This document shows positions 5,549 through 7,481 of a stretch of DNA of 7,481 nt, piece after piece. The DNA is taken from assembly GCA_946478935.1 (NCBI GenBank), contig CAMLEL010000114.1, forward strand, positions 1-7,481. Reading direction: 5' to 3'. How positions within the stretch are numbered: position 1 is the first letter of the stretch; each line of letters starts with the position of its first letter. The notes beneath the pieces were generated by a model, which was not told the DNA's origin, did no database searches, and was given only the letters and a program-made list of their open reading frames with translations. A program made the position numbers and the translations under genes. The stretch is from an uncultured Armatimonadota bacterium (GTDB lineage Bacteria; Armatimonadota; Fimbriimonadia; Fimbriimonadales; Fimbriimonadaceae).

Positions 5549-6094
5549 ATGCGGATCGCGATCACCGGTGGAGTAGCCGAAGGAAAGTCCACAGTGGTGT
5601 CCTACGTCCAAGCCAGGGGGCTGGAAGTGGCATCTGCCGACGATATCGCGAAGCGCCTCATGCAGAACCCAGCGGTGCAGGCCCAGATTTCCGCTTGGGC
5701 GTCACTCCCAAACCCTTATGATTCGGCGCAGCTGCGCGCAGCAATGTTCGAGCGACGTGAATTGCGCAAAAAGGTCAATGCCCTGGTGCATCCGTTGGTC
5801 ATGCGAGCCATTAAAGACTCGCGGGCCAGATTTATCGAGGTGCCGCTGCTCTTTGAAGCCTGCATTCAGGCATCGTTTGACCGAATTTGGGTCGTGACCT
5901 GCGGGGAGCAGGAACAGCGGCGTCGACTCCAAGAACGGCTTCATGATCCGGCACTTGTCCAGGCTGTTTTGAAAACTCAGCTGCCTACCGGAATTAAATG
6001 CGCCTTTGCCGATGAAATTATCCGAACGAACCTGAACGAGGATTCCGTCAAAGGGGATGTCTGGCAGCTTGTCGATCGGGAAATTGCGAAGTAG
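5549..6094 (+). CDS. coaE: Dephospho-CoA kinase
   Basis: CoaE performs the last step of coenzyme A synthesis, phosphorylating the ribose 3'-OH of dephospho-CoA with ATP in the cytoplasm. The start MRIAITGGVAEGKST holds the Walker A loop (GGVAEGKST, residues 7-15), preceded by the usual hydrophobic strand. Next come ASADDIAKRLM (the family's DAD-x-IA region, with the likely catalytic Asp), LRKKVNALVHPLVMRAI (the conserved L-x-x-hydrophobic-x-HP helix), and FIEVPLLFEACIQASFDRIW, matching the family's V-P-L-L-F-E strand. CGEQEQRRRLQER is the lid region, and ADEIIRTNLNED is the conserved I-x-N motif near the end. At 181 residues it is slightly shorter than the usual 195-210. The ATG follows a -10-like hexamer closely and has no Shine-Dalgarno sequence. 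A strong promoter for the next gene begins two bases after its stop, so it seems to be a single-gene unit. Confidence 0.9.
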   Translation: MRIAITGGVAEGKSTVVSYVQARGLEVASADDIAKRLMQNPAVQAQISAWASLPNPYDSAQLRAAMFERRELRKKVNALVHPLVMRAIKDSRARFIEVPLLFEACIQASFDRIWVVTCGEQEQRRRLQERLHDPALVQAVLKTQLPTGIKCAFADEIIRTNLNEDSVKGDVWQLVDREIAK

Positions 6095-6095
6095 G

Positions 6096-6124
6096 TTGAC
6101 CGCTTTGGATTCTGGTGCTATACT
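6096..6124 (+). promoter_or_regulatory. Strong sigma70-type promoter for the CsgG-like gene
   Basis: TTGACC (6096-6101) and TATACT (6119-6124) are separated by exactly 17 bp, with TG at 6116-6117 giving an extended -10. Each hexamer matches consensus at five of six bases. This is the best promoter in the window. It begins two bases after the coaE stop. Expected transcription start is about 6131, giving a leader of about 200 nt before GTG 6329. Confidence 0.78.
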
Positions 6125-6130
6125 CCACCG

Positions 6131-6328
6131 GATTCGGTTCTTGCCGCGGCTAAGGTTGTGGCGGGGATTGTGCGCGTCGAGTAGCTTAGTGGTCAAGTGA
6201 ACCAATTCGAACAATGTTTACGTCAAAGCAGTTCGAGTGGTTCGCGGCATGCTCAGCCGGAACGAGTGCGGTCCTAAAACCTTGGGCCGGAAATTGTAGA
6301 GGATTGTGAGTAAGGAGGACTCGTCATA
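6131..6328 (+). other. Long untranslated leader with possible hairpins
   Basis: Predicted 5' leader between the promoter and the GTG start. A hairpin can form from GTTC-g-CGGC (6240-6248) with GCCGGAAC (6256-6263) around a 7-nt loop. Weaker ones are GCCGC/GTGGC (6143-6147 with 6158-6162) and GGTCC/GGGCC (from 6270 to about 6288). I do not recognise a known riboswitch, tRNA or intrinsic terminator. A 31-codon reading frame (6214-6309, starting MFTSKQFEWF) lies within it but has no Shine-Dalgarno sequence, so it is weakly supported as a gene. Confidence 0.45.
6312..6318 (+). promoter_or_regulatory. Ribosome binding site deciding a GTG start
   Basis: AAGGAGG, a perfect anti-SD complement, lies 10 nt before GTG 6329. 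An in-frame TAA at 6311-6313 shuts out any start further upstream, and no other start codon lies between, so GTG 6329 is secure. Confidence 0.88.
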
Positions 6329-7481
6329 GTGAGGCGGTTCATACAGTCGTTTTCGGGGAAGGTCATCGCCCACCTTTTGGTGCTGTCGCTGGTGTTGCCA
6401 TCCCTTTCTCTGATGTTCGTGGGTAATGCCTACGCTCAGCTTCAATCGTTACCCGTTTGGGCGGTTGTCGAATTTGTCAACAAGAAAGGCGGCAACTATG
6501 GGGTAGCTGCAGCCGAAGCCGTTTCGAGCGAACTCGCGAAGACCGGTAAGTACGACGTGGTTCCCCAAGAGACTATCAAGCGATCCTTGGAGACGCTGTC
6601 TCTGCAGTCGCCGGTAACCGATACCACCAGCATTCTGCGCCTCGCCCAGGATCTGCGTGCGTCCACCATCGTGCGCGGTGAAGTGGTCGATTGGCAGATT
6701 CGCCAAGTGGGCGGCGGCAAGCAGGCGACGGTTGCCATGAAGGTCGTTGTGATCGATGCCGCTTCCGGCCTCGCCGTAAACGGTGCGGGCCTTACCGCGA
6801 ACTCTACGGTTCGCGCCGGTGAGGTTTCTGATGAGACGCTTATCAACGAAGCGATCGGCACGGCCGCCAACCGTTCGGTGGCGGACATCCAAGCCCGAAC
6901 GCTTCCCACTGCCACGGTTCTCAACACCCGAGGCACCGAAGAGGCGCTCATCAACCAAGGTAGCCGAACCGGATTCAAGCGCGGCCAAGAAGTGATCGTC
7001 ATTCGCGGTCGCGAGCAAGTGGCCACCGCCACTGTTTCCGATGTCGAGCCCGATCAGGCTTTCCTTAAGGCTTCGCGAATCTGGAAGGGCATTCGTCCCG
7101 GAGACAAGGTTCGAGCCATCTTTGAGCCGCCGGTCATTGTCGGCATTACGCCCGCTGGTGAGCCGAAGATCGAAAGGCAGCGAAGCCGAGGCAACAACTC
7201 GGGCTTGATTTCAATCGCGCTTGTCCTTGGACTTGGATTGCTCCTGTTCACGCAGGGCAACTCCAGCAGCCAATCTGCGACGGATTCGGTGACGACGGAA
7301 GCCACCCTGTTCCCGGATAACTCCGGGCAACCTGCAGTCAAAGTTTCCTGGAGCCCGAATATCTTCTCGAAGGGTAACACCACCCGGTTCCGATGGCAGA
7401 TCTGGAGAGACGACGTAGTCGGTTCTCCGGTTTTGACCGCGCCCGGCGGAACGACTTTCGCCTACGATACGAGCCAAGTCC
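6329..7481 (+). CDS. Secreted CsgG-fold / FlgT-C-like protein, 3'-partial
   Basis: 384 residues are visible and the frame runs off the window. A signal peptide covers residues 1-36 (MRRFIQSFSGK, hydrophobic core, cleavage AYA|Q). Residues about 42-190 resemble the CsgG/LpoB/TolB-N-like fold: PVWAVVEFVNKKGGNYGVAA, ELAKTGKYDVVPQETIKRSL, then LAQDLRASTIVRGEVVDW. Residues about 195-266 resemble the FlgT C-terminal domain, a small beta fold with LINQGSRTGFKRGQEVIVIR and a closing IRPGDKVRAIF. A hydrophobic stretch at 293-308 (LISIALVLGLGLLLF) follows a basic patch (KIERQRSRGNN). After a Ser/Thr linker comes what looks like the start of a fibronectin III-like domain (AVKVSWSPNIF, TTRFRWQIWRDD). An envelope role, such as assembling or anchoring a surface structure, is inferred; the substrate is unknown. 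No flagellar or curli genes are in view. Strong promoter, long leader, perfect Shine-Dalgarno sequence. Confidence 0.85.
   Translation, partial: MRRFIQSFSGKVIAHLLVLSLVLPSLSLMFVGNAYAQLQSLPVWAVVEFVNKKGGNYGVAAAEAVSSELAKTGKYDVVPQETIKRSLETLSLQSPVTDTTSILRLAQDLRASTIVRGEVVDWQIRQVGGGKQATVAMKVVVIDAASGLAVNGAGLTANSTVRAGEVSDETLINEAIGTAANRSVADIQARTLPTATVLNTRGTEEALINQGSRTGFKRGQEVIVIRGREQVATATVSDVEPDQAFLKASRIWKGIRPGDKVRAIFEPPVIVGITPAGEPKIERQRSRGNNSGLISIALVLGLGLLLFTQGNSSSQSATDSVTTEATLFPDNSGQPAVKVSWSPNIFSKGNTTRFRWQIWRDDVVGSPVLTAPGGTTFAYDTSQV

Noticed and set aside
6174..6250. tRNA-like look: TAGCTTAGTGGT (D-arm-like) and GTTCGAGT (T-loop-like)
   Set aside because: No 7-bp acceptor stem can be formed at the right distance and the arm spacing is wrong, so chance similarity.
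6449..7032. Two long minus-strand frames opposite the last gene
   Set aside because: They oppose a plus-strand frame with signal peptide, perfect Shine-Dalgarno sequence, strong promoter and domain similarity; these are composition artefacts.

Overview
The window looks like a chromosomal stretch of a free-living bacterium with moderately high GC. It has no mobile elements, CRISPR arrays or phage genes. The taxonomy cannot be read off directly. The mid-to-high GC, a four-domain S1 protein with long low-complexity ends, and a CsgG-like/FlgT-C/FN3-like surface protein would suit Armatimonadota (Fimbriimonadia-like), but this is a low-confidence inference.

Layout. Positions 2-1048 (+) hold the 3' part of a proline/alanine-rich protein with a 69-bp tandem repeat. 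It converges, one base apart, on a minus-strand UshA-like metallophosphoesterase (1050-1784). A perfect hairpin with T-tracts in both directions lies inside the end of the phosphoesterase gene and probably terminates both. Divergent from the phosphoesterase is a small exported YHS-domain protein (1879-2163) closed by a strong terminator. It is followed by xylulokinase xylB (2231-3670). Next comes ribosomal protein S1 (rpsA, 3789-5480), interrupted by an in-frame TAA at 4641-4643; the same frame continues with a perfectly good S1 domain. A long hairpin separates it from coaE (dephospho-CoA kinase, 5549-6094). Two bases after the coaE stop is a near-consensus sigma70-type promoter, then a leader of about 200 nt, then a secreted CsgG-fold/FlgT-C-like protein (GTG start 6329) that runs off the window end.

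How the genes relate. Most look like single-gene transcription units rather than one operon: each junction has a terminator, a strand switch or a new promoter. xylB and coaE lack a Shine-Dalgarno sequence and have -10-like hexamers 5-8 nt before the ATG, right after a terminator hairpin. Both may be leaderless. The YHS gene and the last gene have clear Shine-Dalgarno sequences.

Most worth a second look are the nonsense codon in the middle of a normally essential S1 gene, the His-to-Arg change in the phosphoesterase GNHE motif, and the long leader and unusual domain order of the last gene. No clearly new multi-gene system is visible. No gap between genes exceeds 300 bases; the longest is 6095-6328.
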